Made by a program: the position numbers and the translations under genes. Shown piece after piece: positions 8,601 to 16,580 of a stretch of 39,650 bases of DNA (positions are counted from its first letter, which is position 1; every line of letters starts with the position of its first letter). The notes beneath the pieces were generated by a model that saw only the letters and a list, made by a program, of their open reading frames with translations, did not search any database and was not told the DNA's origin. This stretch comes from Aquificaceae bacterium (GTDB taxonomy: Bacteria; Aquificota; Aquificia; Aquificales; Aquificaceae): assembly GCA_025057455.1 (NCBI GenBank), contig JANWWY010000012.1, positions 1 to 39,650 of the forward strand, read 5' to 3'.

Positions 8601-9038
8601 GACAGAAAGGCTATCCTTCCCTATCCTGTATCTGTTTATGAGCAGTTTATCTTTAAATTGTTTTGGTATCTTTTCGTAGGTTTCTGTAAGTATAACAATT
8701 GGCATAACATCCATACCGAGCTTTTCTCCCTCCAATGTAAAACCAGGCGTTTTTAATACCTCCTGCAGACCGTTCCTTGAGAGGATTTTAAAAAAGACCC
8801 ATTGTCGTTGACTTTCTCTCTCCTTCTTCGTAGTTGCATCACCTTCAGAAAGCCTGACCTCGGTGCTTTTGTTGAGAAAAAGCACCTTTTTCCTAACAAT
8901 TATAATAAGCAAGCTATCTTTTATCTCAAAATCAAGGCTGTTGTAGGCTCTTTTTATATCCGATGGTCTAAGCTTGAACTCTAACTCCGCATCAATAAGA
9001 TTTCCAAAGTTTAGAAGGTCTTCAATAAATATTCCCAT
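8580..9038 (-). CDS. Hypothetical protein, divergent from a diguanylate cyclase
   Basis: Family not recognised. The ATG at 9038 gives 152 aa; an in-frame TTG at 9059 would add seven residues, but it has no ribosome binding site and lies 11 bp from the divergent gene. The protein is charged, mixed alpha/beta, and lacks a signal peptide, membrane segments or Cys pairs. Recognisable stretches are alternating beta-like segments (DSLLIIIVRKKVLFLN; MDVMPIVILTE). Its position opposite a GGDEF gene and the paired palindromes between them suggest shared control, but a c-di-GMP effector role is speculation; no PilZ motif is present. Confidence 0.6.
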   Translation of the reverse strand: MGIFIEDLLNFGNLIDAELEFKLRPSDIKRAYNSLDFEIKDSLLIIIVRKKVLFLNKSTEVRLSEGDATTKKERESQRQWVFFKILSRNGLQEVLKTPGFTLEGEKLGMDVMPIVILTETYEKIPKQFKDKLLINRYRIGKDSLSVFFKFEK

Positions 9039-9062
9039 GGGTATAAAATATATTCCCAAGGG
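9030..9062. promoter_or_regulatory. Twin CCCWWGGG palindromes in a divergent promoter
   Basis: TATTCCCATGGG (9030-9041) and TATTCCCAAGGG (9051-9062) are near-identical direct repeats whose starts are 21 bp apart, about two helical turns. Each contains a CCCWWGGG inverted repeat. TATAAAATATAT lies between them and could serve as -10 on both strands. The right copy also forms part of the Shine-Dalgarno of the plus-strand gene (GGGAGG) and the left copy covers the ATG of the minus-strand gene. A dimeric regulator binding both would control both genes; this is inference. Confidence 0.45.
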
Positions 9063-9070
9063 AGGATTGC

Positions 9071-10081
9071 ATGAACAACTGTAAACTGCACTTTAAGCTT
9101 ATGAGGGGGCTACCCTTAAAGGACGAGGAAGTAAAACTTCTGGGGGATATCATAAGGGAGGAGCTTAAATTTTTGGTGAGGAACAATATATTGCCTACAC
9201 CAAAAAATTACGAAAAGTGGTTTACAGTGTTTTGTCTCGTTTTTGAAAATAAGGGCAAAATTCCAAGCGATGCGGAGCTTATAGAAATATACCAGTCCCT
9301 TCACACGGGTGAGAGAATAAGCGACATAAAGTTTGATGTGGAAATAACCCTTGAAGTTATTACCAACCTTATAAAAGATTTTCAGGTGCTGTTGAAAGAG
9401 CATAAGGAGTATGCAAGCAGGAAGGAAAGGGAGCTTTCCGATATGGAAAGTGAGCTTTCTCAGAGCGAGCTTGCTCCACTGCTTCTTGATATCCTTATGC
9501 ACATAAAGGATATAAAGGCACAGAACGAAAAGTTCCTTAAGAAAATAGAAGAACAACAACACATTATAGAAGAACTAAGAATGAGATTGGAGCAAGCGGA
9601 ATCAGAGGCAAATATAGACTATTTAACCAACACTTTTAACAGACGCTCCTTTGAAAGGGCTTTGGCTGAGGCTTTTGAAGAATACAAGAGAAGAAATGCC
9701 CTTTTCTCCTTAGTATTGATTGACCTGGACGGTTTTAAGAAAATAAACGACCTTTACGGACATTCCGTAGGTGATGTAGTGCTAAAGCGTGTGGCACATC
9801 TTTTTAGACAAAGCTTAAGGGCTAAAGATATACTCGCCAGGTGGGGTGGGGACGAGTTTGCCATACTTATGCCTGGCACAAGAAAGGAGCAAGCTAAGGG
9901 AGTTGCAGAGAGGCTGAAAAATAGCTTAGAAGAAATGGAGATAATTGTTAACGATGAAAGGCTTAGGCTGTCCTTTAGTTATGGTGTAGTTGAAGCGGAA
10001 GAAAAGTACACCAGCTTGGAAGATATGATAAAGGAAGCGGACGAACTTATGTATCAAAACAAAAGAGGCAAGAACTCATAA
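9071..10081 (+). CDS. Diguanylate cyclase (GGDEF domain)
   Basis: A 336-aa soluble c-di-GMP synthase. Residues 1-110 are a helical N-terminal domain that I do not recognise, including TPKNYEKWFTVF at 43-54. A coiled coil follows (about 105-182), then a complete GGDEF domain (183-336): DYLTNTFNRRSF, metal-binding DLDGFKKIND, and the active-site WGGDEF with GGDEF at 259-263. The inhibitory I-site RxxD is present (Arg250-Asp253, the correct spacing), so product inhibition is expected. There is no EAL domain, membrane segment or receiver domain, so the input signal is unclear. A GGGAGG Shine-Dalgarno supports the start. Its 3' end overlaps the MATE gene by 6 bp. Confidence 0.93.
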   Translation: MNNCKLHFKLMRGLPLKDEEVKLLGDIIREELKFLVRNNILPTPKNYEKWFTVFCLVFENKGKIPSDAELIEIYQSLHTGERISDIKFDVEITLEVITNLIKDFQVLLKEHKEYASRKERELSDMESELSQSELAPLLLDILMHIKDIKAQNEKFLKKIEEQQHIIEELRMRLEQAESEANIDYLTNTFNRRSFERALAEAFEEYKRRNALFSLVLIDLDGFKKINDLYGHSVGDVVLKRVAHLFRQSLRAKDILARWGGDEFAILMPGTRKEQAKGVAERLKNSLEEMEIIVNDERLRLSFSYGVVEAEEKYTSLEDMIKEADELMYQNKRGKNS

Positions 10082-11416
10082 AACCTTTTTTATTTCCTTT
10101 TTATAAGCCCGGTAGAATATAATCGCTCGTAATGTGGTTTCAAGGCTCATAAATACCCACGGCACTATGGGGTTGGGAATTAACTTTAAAACCAGCATAG
10201 AGGGTAATATCCTAAATATCCAGAAGGAAGAGAGGTTTACCACGAGGGGTATGTGGGTTTTCCCCATACCTTTTAAAGAGCCTGAAAAGATGCTTGCATA
10301 AGCCATTTGAGGCTGGGAAAGAGCCACTATTATTAGATAATAAGAAGCGTACTGTATAACTTCCTTATCCCTTGTAAATATTAGAGAAAATTGCTCAGGG
10401 AAAAGTAGCAGAAAAAAGCCTATAATGCCCATTATGAGGGCTGTGGTGTGTGCGCATAGTCTAACCCCGTAATCAAGACCTCTAAAATTTTTGGCTCCGT
10501 AGTTCTGTCCTGAAAGGGTAGTGGATGCTATCATCATACCAAAACCTATCATAAAGGAGGCGCTCTCAACCCTTAGACCAACCTGATGCGCTGCCAACAC
10601 CTTATCCCCAAACTGTGCCACAAGACCAACAAACACATTAAAGGAAAGACTTGTAAAAGCCCTTTCTAAGGCAGTAGGCAGTCCAATCCTTAGCATCTGA
10701 AGGGCTATGCTTTTGTCAAGCCTAAAACTTATAGGAAAGGGTTTTTTGTAGCGTATGTACATAAAAAGGTAAAAAAGCATGCCTGCCAACTCAGAAAGGG
10801 CTACACCCCAGCCAGCACCGGCAACCTCAAGTCTTGGAAACCCAAACTTCCCGTATATGAGAAGGTAGGCAGACCCTATGTTTACCAAGTTCATCAGAAG
10901 GGCTACCTTGAAGGGTGTTTTTGTGTCCCCGTAGCCGTTATAACCTGCATAAAGAGCATTGGTTGCAAACCCTACAGTGATAAACAAAAAGACAGGCTTT
11001 AGATATTCCCTTGCGAGCATTACTACGCTTTGAGAGGCACCGAAGTTGTGCATAAGATAGGACACCAAATCCTCTCCAAAGAAGGTTAAGGGAAGGGCTA
11101 TGAGCACCGAGAGAAGAATACCCCAAAGTAAGACTGGCGATGGGTCCTTACCAGCACCTACCCTCTGAGCTACCAAAACCGATGTGCCTGTGTAAGCAAG
11201 AGCCATAAGGGAGTAGATAAACCATAGCATGCTGGCGGAGTAGCCTACCGCCGCCACTGCGGTGGCCGAAAGCCCAGATACCAGAATTATGGAAAAGGCA
11301 CTCTCTACAGTGTAAAGAAGGTTTGAGAAAATTATGGGCATAGCCAACCTGAAAACTCTGCTTATAACCTTTAGCTTGCTTTCGGAAGGGTCCAGTATTA
11401 TTCCGTTATTGGGCAT
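10076..11416 (-). CDS. MATE-family multidrug/Na+ antiporter
   Basis: A 446-aa inner-membrane protein with about twelve hydrophobic segments in two similar halves, typical of MATE/NorM transporters, which export organic cations in exchange for Na+ or H+. Family-like stretches include VAAVGYSASMLWFIYS in the first half, the GYGDTKTPFKVALLMNLVNI loop, and VLAAHQVGLRVESASFM in the second half. The substrate is not predictable. It is the last gene of the DUF420-ispF-patatin-MATE operon. Its start overlaps the patatin gene by 11 bp and its end overlaps the convergent diguanylate cyclase gene. Confidence 0.92.
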   Translation of the reverse strand: MPNNGIILDPSESKLKVISRVFRLAMPIIFSNLLYTVESAFSIILVSGLSATAVAAVGYSASMLWFIYSLMALAYTGTSVLVAQRVGAGKDPSPVLLWGILLSVLIALPLTFFGEDLVSYLMHNFGASQSVVMLAREYLKPVFLFITVGFATNALYAGYNGYGDTKTPFKVALLMNLVNIGSAYLLIYGKFGFPRLEVAGAGWGVALSELAGMLFYLFMYIRYKKPFPISFRLDKSIALQMLRIGLPTALERAFTSLSFNVFVGLVAQFGDKVLAAHQVGLRVESASFMIGFGMMIASTTLSGQNYGAKNFRGLDYGVRLCAHTTALIMGIIGFFLLLFPEQFSLIFTRDKEVIQYASYYLIIVALSQPQMAYASIFSGSLKGMGKTHIPLVVNLSSFWIFRILPSMLVLKLIPNPIVPWVFMSLETTLRAIIFYRAYKKEIKKVL

Positions 11417-12152
11417 AGGGGCTCATAACCTTCATAGTCTTTTCGTAACCTAGTCTGTATATTTCCTCAGCCTTTAGAAGGCTTAGAGGGGAATAGCTAT
11501 AGATGCTTGGCTCTATGACCACGTGGCATAGCTCCTTTCTTTTATCCACGTTAGACCTTACAGATAATAAAAAGCTTCTTACCAGAATTTGGAATATGTT
11601 CCCTACCTTTTCCATGGAGGTGTTGGGGTTGACATCCACACCCACCAAAAGACCCTCTTGTCCCAAGAGTGGCTCCACTGGTAAGTTGTTGGTTATACCC
11701 CCATCCACCAGAAGATAGTTTCCATACTTTATAGGCTCAAAAATTCCAGGAAGGGCACAGCTTCCAAGGATAGGCGGAAAAAGGCTTCCGCTATCAAAGA
11801 ATAAGGTTTTTCCGCTCTTTATGTCCACGGCTCCGACGAAAAGCTTCCTCTTGAGGTCCTCAAACCTCTCCGCAGAGAGCATGCTTCTTAGATACTTTTC
11901 CGCATCCCTAAGAGATATAAGACCCAACCTTGGCACCGTGGGTCTTAAAAATCTAAGCCAGCTCTTTTCTTTTACCACGCGCATCATCTCCTCTGGTGTA
12001 TATCCATCGCAGTAGAAAGCTCCCACAAGGGCACCAGCACTAACGCCACTGACCGCAGAAATTTCAAAACCGAGCTCCTCTAAAGCTTTTATTACACCTA
12101 TGTGGGCTATGCCCCGGGCAGCACCCCCAGAAAGAACAAGGTTAACCTTCAT
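11406..12152 (-). CDS. Patatin-like phospholipase (RssA type)
   Basis: A 248-aa bacterial patatin-fold lipid acyl hydrolase. The oxyanion-hole loop GGAARG is at residues 9-14, the nucleophile elbow GVSAG at 36-40 (Ser38) and the catalytic aspartate in DGG (Asp150), making a complete Ser-Asp dyad. There is no signal peptide, so it acts in the cytoplasm or at the inner membrane. The substrate is unknown. It overlaps both its neighbours, ispF upstream and MATE downstream, by 11 bp each and is therefore co-transcribed and probably translationally coupled. Confidence 0.9.
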   Translation of the reverse strand: MKVNLVLSGGAARGIAHIGVIKALEELGFEISAVSGVSAGALVGAFYCDGYTPEEMMRVVKEKSWLRFLRPTVPRLGLISLRDAEKYLRSMLSAERFEDLKRKLFVGAVDIKSGKTLFFDSGSLFPPILGSCALPGIFEPIKYGNYLLVDGGITNNLPVEPLLGQEGLLVGVDVNPNTSMEKVGNIFQILVRSFLLSVRSNVDKRKELCHVVIEPSIYSYSPLSLLKAEEIYRLGYEKTMKVMSPYAQ

Positions 12153-12615
12153 AGATTAAAAGAATAGTGCATAAGCAAGCCAAACCGTCATCCATACAAA
12201 AACCTTCCCTACTTTTTCCCTTTATGGAAATGCTCTCTTGGGGAACACGCAAGAGCTCTGATAAGCTCTTCCTTATTGACTCCTTGTAGGGTGAGATTCT
12301 TGGCTGGTCTGCCACTATTACGCAGTCAAGGTTTACTATTCTATATCCCCTTTGTTCCATCCTCCTTAGGGCTTCTAAGAGAAAAACCTTTGAATCCGCA
12401 TCCTTCCACCTTGGGTCTTTGTCCGGGAAAAGCTCGCCTATGTCTGGCTCTCCAAGGGCACCCAAAAGGGCATCGGTAATAGCATGAAGTAGAGCATCTC
12501 CATCTGAATGACCCTTTAAACCCTTAGGAAATTCTATGCGAACACCCCCCAAGATAAGGGGCTTTCCTTCCTGAAATTCATGAGAATCAAACCCTATGCC
12601 TATTCTCAAGTTCAT
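12142..12615 (-). CDS. ispF: 2-C-methyl-D-erythritol 2,4-cyclodiphosphate synthase
   Basis: Fifth enzyme of the MEP isoprenoid pathway; forms the cyclic diphosphate with release of CMP. From the ATG at 12615 the protein has 157 aa, the standard length, and begins MNLRIGIGFDSHEF with the metal-binding DxH at residues 10-12; HSDGD (36-40) and His44 follow. A longer frame reaches 12675, but the internal ATG is preferred because family members begin at this point and because it overlaps the stop of the upstream DUF420 gene as ATGA (12612-12615), implying coupling. The IspF trimer is cytoplasmic. Confidence 0.95.
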   Translation of the reverse strand: MNLRIGIGFDSHEFQEGKPLILGGVRIEFPKGLKGHSDGDALLHAITDALLGALGEPDIGELFPDKDPRWKDADSKVFLLEALRRMEQRGYRIVNLDCVIVADQPRISPYKESIRKSLSELLRVPQESISIKGKSREGFCMDDGLACLCTILLIYEG

Positions 12616-13067
12616 GGGTTTAAAAACTGCATAAAGTAAAAGATAAGCCAACCAGTCACCGCCACGTATATCCAAACAAAGGCTGTAATTGGTGCTATTT
12701 TTCTGTGTTTCTCAAACATACCTTTAAAGGCATACCTGAGGGTTATCACAGCCAGAGGAAAGTTCGCTATAGCCAGTGCGGTATGAGACCAGAGTATGAA
12801 AAGAAAAAGCCCCTTGTGAGGTCCTTCGTATTTTCCAACGGGCACAAGCCCCTGAGCTTGAAGAACATTTCTTAAAACGTAGAGTAAAACGAAAACAAGA
12901 GCAAACACAGAAGCGGTTATCATAGCCTTTCTGTGGGCTTCCCTATTTCCCGCCTTTATGAAGAATATACCCAATACAATAGCTATACCGCTTATGGATA
13001 TGGCAAGCATGCTAAGTAAAGAGACTATTGTAGTAAGCATAAGTGCTATTATAAGCGAATAAAACAT
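12612..13067 (-). CDS. DUF420 membrane protein
   Basis: A 151-aa protein with four predicted membrane helices. The motif HRKAMITASVFALVFVLLY after the first helix pair, the central LWSHTALAIANFPL and the late HRKIAPITAFVWIYVAVTGW match DUF420, a family often found with cytochrome oxidase assembly genes. Conserved histidines in the helices could bind haem or copper, but that is not shown. No oxidase genes are nearby; it heads the operon with ispF, patatin and MATE. The start is the first methionine; no clear Shine-Dalgarno was seen. Confidence 0.82.
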   Translation of the reverse strand: MFYSLIIALMLTTIVSLLSMLAISISGIAIVLGIFFIKAGNREAHRKAMITASVFALVFVLLYVLRNVLQAQGLVPVGKYEGPHKGLFLFILWSHTALAIANFPLAVITLRYAFKGMFEKHRKIAPITAFVWIYVAVTGWLIFYFMQFLNP

Positions 13068-13220
13068 AGATAGTAAAGGCTAGAACAAGTTAGACATAGC
13101 AGTTGCTGATGACCCAGCTTAAACAAATGAGGAGTAATAAAATGTAAAAAGTGGAAATTGTACGGTAAACCATAGCCTATAGAAGCCTTCCTTCTTGCCT
13201 TATTTTAAAAGCAAAACCAA

Positions 13221-13229
13221 AGGAGGTGA
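13221..13229 (+). promoter_or_regulatory. Shine-Dalgarno deciding the fasciclin gene start
   Basis: AGGAGGTGA ends 5 nt before the ATG at 13235. A GTG at 13226 lies inside this ribosome binding site and cannot use it, so the ATG is the start. The gap from 13068 to here is AT-rich; I see no promoter I would defend. Confidence 0.8.
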
Positions 13230-13234
13230 GAAAC

Positions 13235-13750
13235 ATGTTTACAAAACTTTTTCTCAAAAAAGCCCTATTGGGCACCGCAGTTTTTTCCTTTGCCCTTGGG
13301 CTTGCCATAGCAGGCATGCACGAAAAGGGTGGGCAGAAGACAGGTGGCAAGCCTAACATAGTCCAAACCGCACAGCAAGCTGGTCAGTTCAAGACCCTTC
13401 TTATCGCAGTCAAAGAGGCCGGGCTGGAAGACACTTTAGCCAACAAGTGCTGCTTTACAGTTTTTGCACCTACAGATGAGGCTTTTGCAAAGATACCAAA
13501 GGATAGGCTGGATGCCCTTCTGAAGGACAAAGAGGCTCTAAGGAAGGTTTTACTCTACCATGTGGTAGAAGGTAAAGTTTATTCAAAGGACTTAAAAGAC
13601 GGACAGAAGGTTAAGACAGTTCAGGGTCAGCAAGCTACCATAACACTGAAGGGAGGTGCCAAGATAGACAACGCTAACATAGTAAAGACAGATATAGAAG
13701 CATCCAACGGTGTTATACACGTGATAGATACGGTCATTATGCCTAAGTAA
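13235..13750 (+). CDS. Secreted fasciclin (FAS1)-domain protein
   Basis: A 171-aa exported protein with a signal peptide (positive start, hydrophobic stretch [14 protein letters not shown]) followed by a single FAS1 domain. The family H1 motif is clear ([17 protein letters not shown]), as is H2/YH ([15 protein letters not shown]), ending with [14 protein letters not shown]. Bacterial FAS1 proteins are periplasmic or surface adhesion-type proteins of mostly unknown role. Two adjacent cysteines (NKCCF) sit just before the H1 strand. The strong ribosome binding site suggests good expression. It is probably monocistronic, since a GC-rich hairpin follows the stop. Confidence 0.9.
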   Translation: MFTKLFLKKALLGTAVFSFALGLAIAGMHEKGGQKTGGKPNIVQTAQQAGQFKTLLIAVKEAGLEDTLANKCCFTVFAPTDEAFAKIPKDRLDALLKDKEALRKVLLYHVVEGKVYSKDLKDGQKVKTVQGQQATITLKGGAKIDNANIVKTDIEASNGVIHVIDTVIMPK

Positions 13751-13756
13751 TGTCTT

Positions 13757-13771
13757 GCCCCCTCTGGGGGC
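13757..13771 (+). terminator. GC-rich hairpin after the fasciclin gene
   Basis: GCCCCC-TCT-GGGGGC forms a perfect 6-bp stem with a 3-nt loop, 7 nt after the fasciclin stop. There is no T-run behind it, so it is a poor classical terminator. It may instead protect the fasciclin mRNA 3' end or separate it from the next gene, whose TATAAT (13777-13782) follows directly. Confidence 0.4.
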
Positions 13772-13780
13772 TTGCATATA

Positions 13781-14728
13781 ATGCTATATGTGAGAGAGTT
13801 CAGAAAGCCAAGGCTTGTTGTAAGTGCTTGCCTAAATCTCAAGCCCGTCAGGTATAACGGTCAAGATGTTAGGGATGAGTTCGTTTTAAAACTCTTAGGC
13901 TACTGCCAAGTCATAGAAGTTTGTCCAGAGGTTGCTATAGGCTTGGGCGTCCCAAGGGACAAGATAATTGTATACAAAAAGGATAGCCAATACGGTCTTT
14001 CGCAACCCTCTACAGGTCTTGAGCTAACGGATAGAATGCACCAGTTTGCCCAGAGCTTTATAGAGAACCTTCCCGAAGTAGACGGCTTTATCCTAAAGAG
14101 TAAGTCCCCTTCCTGCGGTGTTTCCAACACAAAGGTTTATAAAGACAAAGAAGGCAAGGAATTTTATTCAAAAGGCAAAGGGCTTTTTGCTATGAAGGTT
14201 TTGGAGGAGTTTGAATTGCTTCCCGTAGAGGACGAAGGAAGGCTAAAAAACCAAGAGCTAAGGCACCACTTTCTCGTCAGAGTCTTTGCCATCGCAGACC
14301 TGAGGGAAAGTCTTATGAGTATAAAAAAAGTCAACGAGCTTATGCTGTTCCATCAAAGGAACAAATACATGCTCATGGCACATTCTCAGGTGAAGTTAAG
14401 GGAAATGGGAAGGCTCGTAGCCAGCGCCAAAGAGGAGAATCTACCGCAAGTCTTAACTCAGTATAGGGAACTTTTTTTAAGGGCCATAAGCAGAAGACCA
14501 TCAAAGGGTCAGGAAGTAAACACCATACTTCATGCCTTTGGGCATCTCTCAAGCAAGCTAAACAGGGGAGAAAGGGAGCACTTCCTCAAGCTGGTGGAAG
14601 ACTACAAGAGAGGTGTCTTACAGCGGAGGACTCTTATGGAATTTCTAAAGGCTTATGCCTACAGATTTGAAAGCCAGTACCTTATGGAGCAAACCTTCTT
14701 AGAACCTTATCCCGAGAGCTTAAACTGA
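13781..14728 (+). CDS. DUF523/DUF1722 (YbgA-type) fusion protein
   Basis: An N-terminal DUF523 domain (LVVSACLNLKPVRYNG near residue 14, then FILKSKSPSCGVSNTKVY near 110, both with conserved cysteines) is fused to a C-terminal DUF1722/YbgA helical domain (from about residue 175, with ELMLFHQRNKYMLMAHS). This two-domain arrangement is a known family; DUF523 proteins are linked to thiol/tRNA-modification or 2-thiouracil chemistry, but the role of the fusion is unsettled. The start is uncertain: ATG 13781 is used; TTG 13772 and GTG 13790 are in frame. It ends 2 bp from convergent carB. Confidence 0.85.
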   Translation: MLYVREFRKPRLVVSACLNLKPVRYNGQDVRDEFVLKLLGYCQVIEVCPEVAIGLGVPRDKIIVYKKDSQYGLSQPSTGLELTDRMHQFAQSFIENLPEVDGFILKSKSPSCGVSNTKVYKDKEGKEFYSKGKGLFAMKVLEEFELLPVEDEGRLKNQELRHHFLVRVFAIADLRESLMSIKKVNELMLFHQRNKYMLMAHSQVKLREMGRLVASAKEENLPQVLTQYRELFLRAISRRPSKGQEVNTILHAFGHLSSKLNRGEREHFLKLVEDYKRGVLQRRTLMEFLKAYAYRFESQYLMEQTFLEPYPESLN

Positions 14729-14730
14729 GC

Positions 14731-16404
14731 CTAATCCTCATCCAGAATTTCCCCATCTTCAAGGCTATAGTAGGGTCTTTCGTAGGTTGAATAGTAATAG
14801 GGAGTGTAGGCTAAAAACTCACCCGCACAGGTATCCACACCTTTGAAGGCTGGTCTTATATTCCAACTTTGTCTGAGGTTTTGTATTTCTTCTTCTGAGA
14901 GGTTTTTTAGTTTGGCTATTTCGTAGTCTGAATAGCCCATTTCCTTGGCAACCCTTAGGATCTCTGGGGTAAGTTCTGACTCCTTTAGGACCTTTTCGTA
15001 ATCCACTATCTGTCTTATATTTTCCAAAAACCACGGGTCTATTTTGCTAAGCTCATATACCTCTTGAACTGAATAACCTTTTCTAAAGGCGGCGGATATG
15101 AACCATAGCCTGTTGGGGTTGGGCGTTCTTATGCCCCAGCGCAATTCCTCATCACTCATAGAAGACTTGTCAGGAAAGGCAAGCCCGTAGGTGTCTTGCT
15201 CTAAGCTCCTTATGGCTTTCCCAAGGGATTCCTTGAAAGTTCTCCCTATAGCCATAACCTCGCCTACAGACTTCATCATAGTTCCAAGCGTCTTCTCAGC
15301 CCTGGGAAACTTGGCAAAGTCAAACCGTGGAATCTTTACTACGACATAATCTATTGAAGGTTCAAAAGAGGCAGGGGTGTGCTTGGTAATGTCGTTTTTC
15401 AGCTCGTCAAGGGTGTAGCCTACCGCAAGCTTAGCGGCTACCTTTGCGATGGGGAAGCCAGTAGCCTTTGAGGCAAGAGCGGAAGAGCGTGACACTCTTG
15501 GGTTCATCTCTATCACATAAAAGTCTCCGTTTTCAGGGTTTACCGCAAACTGTATGTTGGAACCGCCAGTATCCACACCTATTTCCCTCATTATGGCTAT
15601 GCAGGCATCTCTCAGTATTTGATACTCTTTGTCTGTGAGCGTCTGGGCTGGTGCTACGGTGATAGAATCTCCCGTGTGCACTCCCATAGGGTCAAAGTTT
15701 TCTATACTACAGACTATTATCACATTGTCCTTTGAATCCCTTATGACTTCAAACTCAAACTCCTTCCAACCTATGAGAGACTTGTCAATTAGAACCTGAT
15801 GTATGGGTGATGTTTTTAGTGCTACTTCTACCTTTTCTTTAAACTCTTCCATGTTGTAAGCTATGGAACCACCAGAGCCACCAAGGGTAAAGGCTGGTCT
15901 AAGTATTGCGGGGAAGCCAACTTCCTTAACCTTTTCGAGGGCTTCTTGTAGGGAGGAAACTACAACGCTGGGTGGAACCTTTAGACCTATCCTCTGCATA
16001 GACCTTCTGAAAAGGTCTCTGTCCTCACCCTTCTTTATGGCTTCGTAGCTTGCACCTATTAGCCTTACATTGTACCTTTCCAGAATGCCCTCCTCGTGGA
16101 GTTTTACCGCAAGGTTGAGGGCAGTCTGACCACCAAGGGTAGGCAGAAGGGCATGGGGGCTTTCCACCCTTATGATTTCTTCTAAAACTTCAAGAGTAAG
16201 AGGCTCTACGTATGTCCTGTGGGCAAACTGAGGGTCGGTCATTATGGTGGCTGGGTTTGAGTTGACCAGAACCACCTCGTAACCTTCCTGAAGCAGTGCT
16301 TTGCAGGCTTGAGTGCCCGAGTAGTCAAACTCCGCCGCTTGACCTATTACTATGGGTCCTGAGCCTACGATGAGTATCTTTTTTATGTCGGTGCGTCTTG
16401 GCAT
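14731..16404 (-). CDS. carB: Carbamoyl-phosphate synthase large chain, N-terminal half (split CarB)
   Basis: A 557-aa protein covering only the first half of the usual ~1070-aa CarB: the carboxyphosphate ATP-grasp domain and the oligomerisation domain. The start ([19 protein letters not shown]), [10 protein letters not shown]-type and [13 protein letters not shown]-grasp segments, and [18 protein letters not shown] are intact, and it ends after [20 protein letters not shown], exactly where the second half would begin. Split CarB is known in Aquifex aeolicus and some archaea, so this is not a truncation. The partner (carbamate-phosphorylating half) and carA lie outside this window. The leader contains a terminator-like hairpin. 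Confidence 0.95.
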   Translation of the reverse strand: MPRRTDIKKILIVGSGPIVIGQAAEFDYSGTQACKALLQEGYEVVLVNSNPATIMTDPQFAHRTYVEPLTLEVLEEIIRVESPHALLPTLGGQTALNLAVKLHEEGILERYNVRLIGASYEAIKKGEDRDLFRRSMQRIGLKVPPSVVVSSLQEALEKVKEVGFPAILRPAFTLGGSGGSIAYNMEEFKEKVEVALKTSPIHQVLIDKSLIGWKEFEFEVIRDSKDNVIIVCSIENFDPMGVHTGDSITVAPAQTLTDKEYQILRDACIAIMREIGVDTGGSNIQFAVNPENGDFYVIEMNPRVSRSSALASKATGFPIAKVAAKLAVGYTLDELKNDITKHTPASFEPSIDYVVVKIPRFDFAKFPRAEKTLGTMMKSVGEVMAIGRTFKESLGKAIRSLEQDTYGLAFPDKSSMSDEELRWGIRTPNPNRLWFISAAFRKGYSVQEVYELSKIDPWFLENIRQIVDYEKVLKESELTPEILRVAKEMGYSDYEIAKLKNLSEEEIQNLRQSWNIRPAFKGVDTCAGEFLAYTPYYYSTYERPYYSLEDGEILDED

Positions 16405-16468
16405 TAAAGCTTATATTTTACAACAAAACAGGCTTACAGCATCCCCTTAAAAGAGTGCAGAACCTAAT

Positions 16469-16497
16469 AAAAAAAAACAGAAGGGGCAAAAGCCCCC
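16469..16497 (-). terminator. Terminator-like hairpin with T-run in the carB leader
   Basis: On the minus strand GGGGC-TTTT-GCCCC forms a 5-bp GC stem with a tetraloop, followed after 5 nt by nine T residues. It lies 65 nt upstream of the carB start. No minus-strand gene ends here, because uvrA reads away to the right, so it most likely acts as an attenuator or stops antisense transcripts. No leader peptide of useful length was found. Confidence 0.5.
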
Positions 16498-16580
16498 AGA
16501 AGAGTTTATCGTTAGCAAAGCTTATTCAAGAATGTCTACTGCATTTTCTTTGCAGGGTGTTAATATTTTATTGTTTACCC

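Noticed and set aside
12616-12675. 20-residue N-terminal extension of IspF
   Set aside because: It lies wholly inside the DUF420 gene, and the ATG at 12615 forms a 4-bp ATGA overlap and gives the standard IspF N-terminus.
16398-16580. Upstream 61-codon extension of uvrA
   Set aside because: The extra residues show no UvrA similarity, overlap the carB start, and run through the A-tract and hairpin; the family start motif begins at the ATG 16581.
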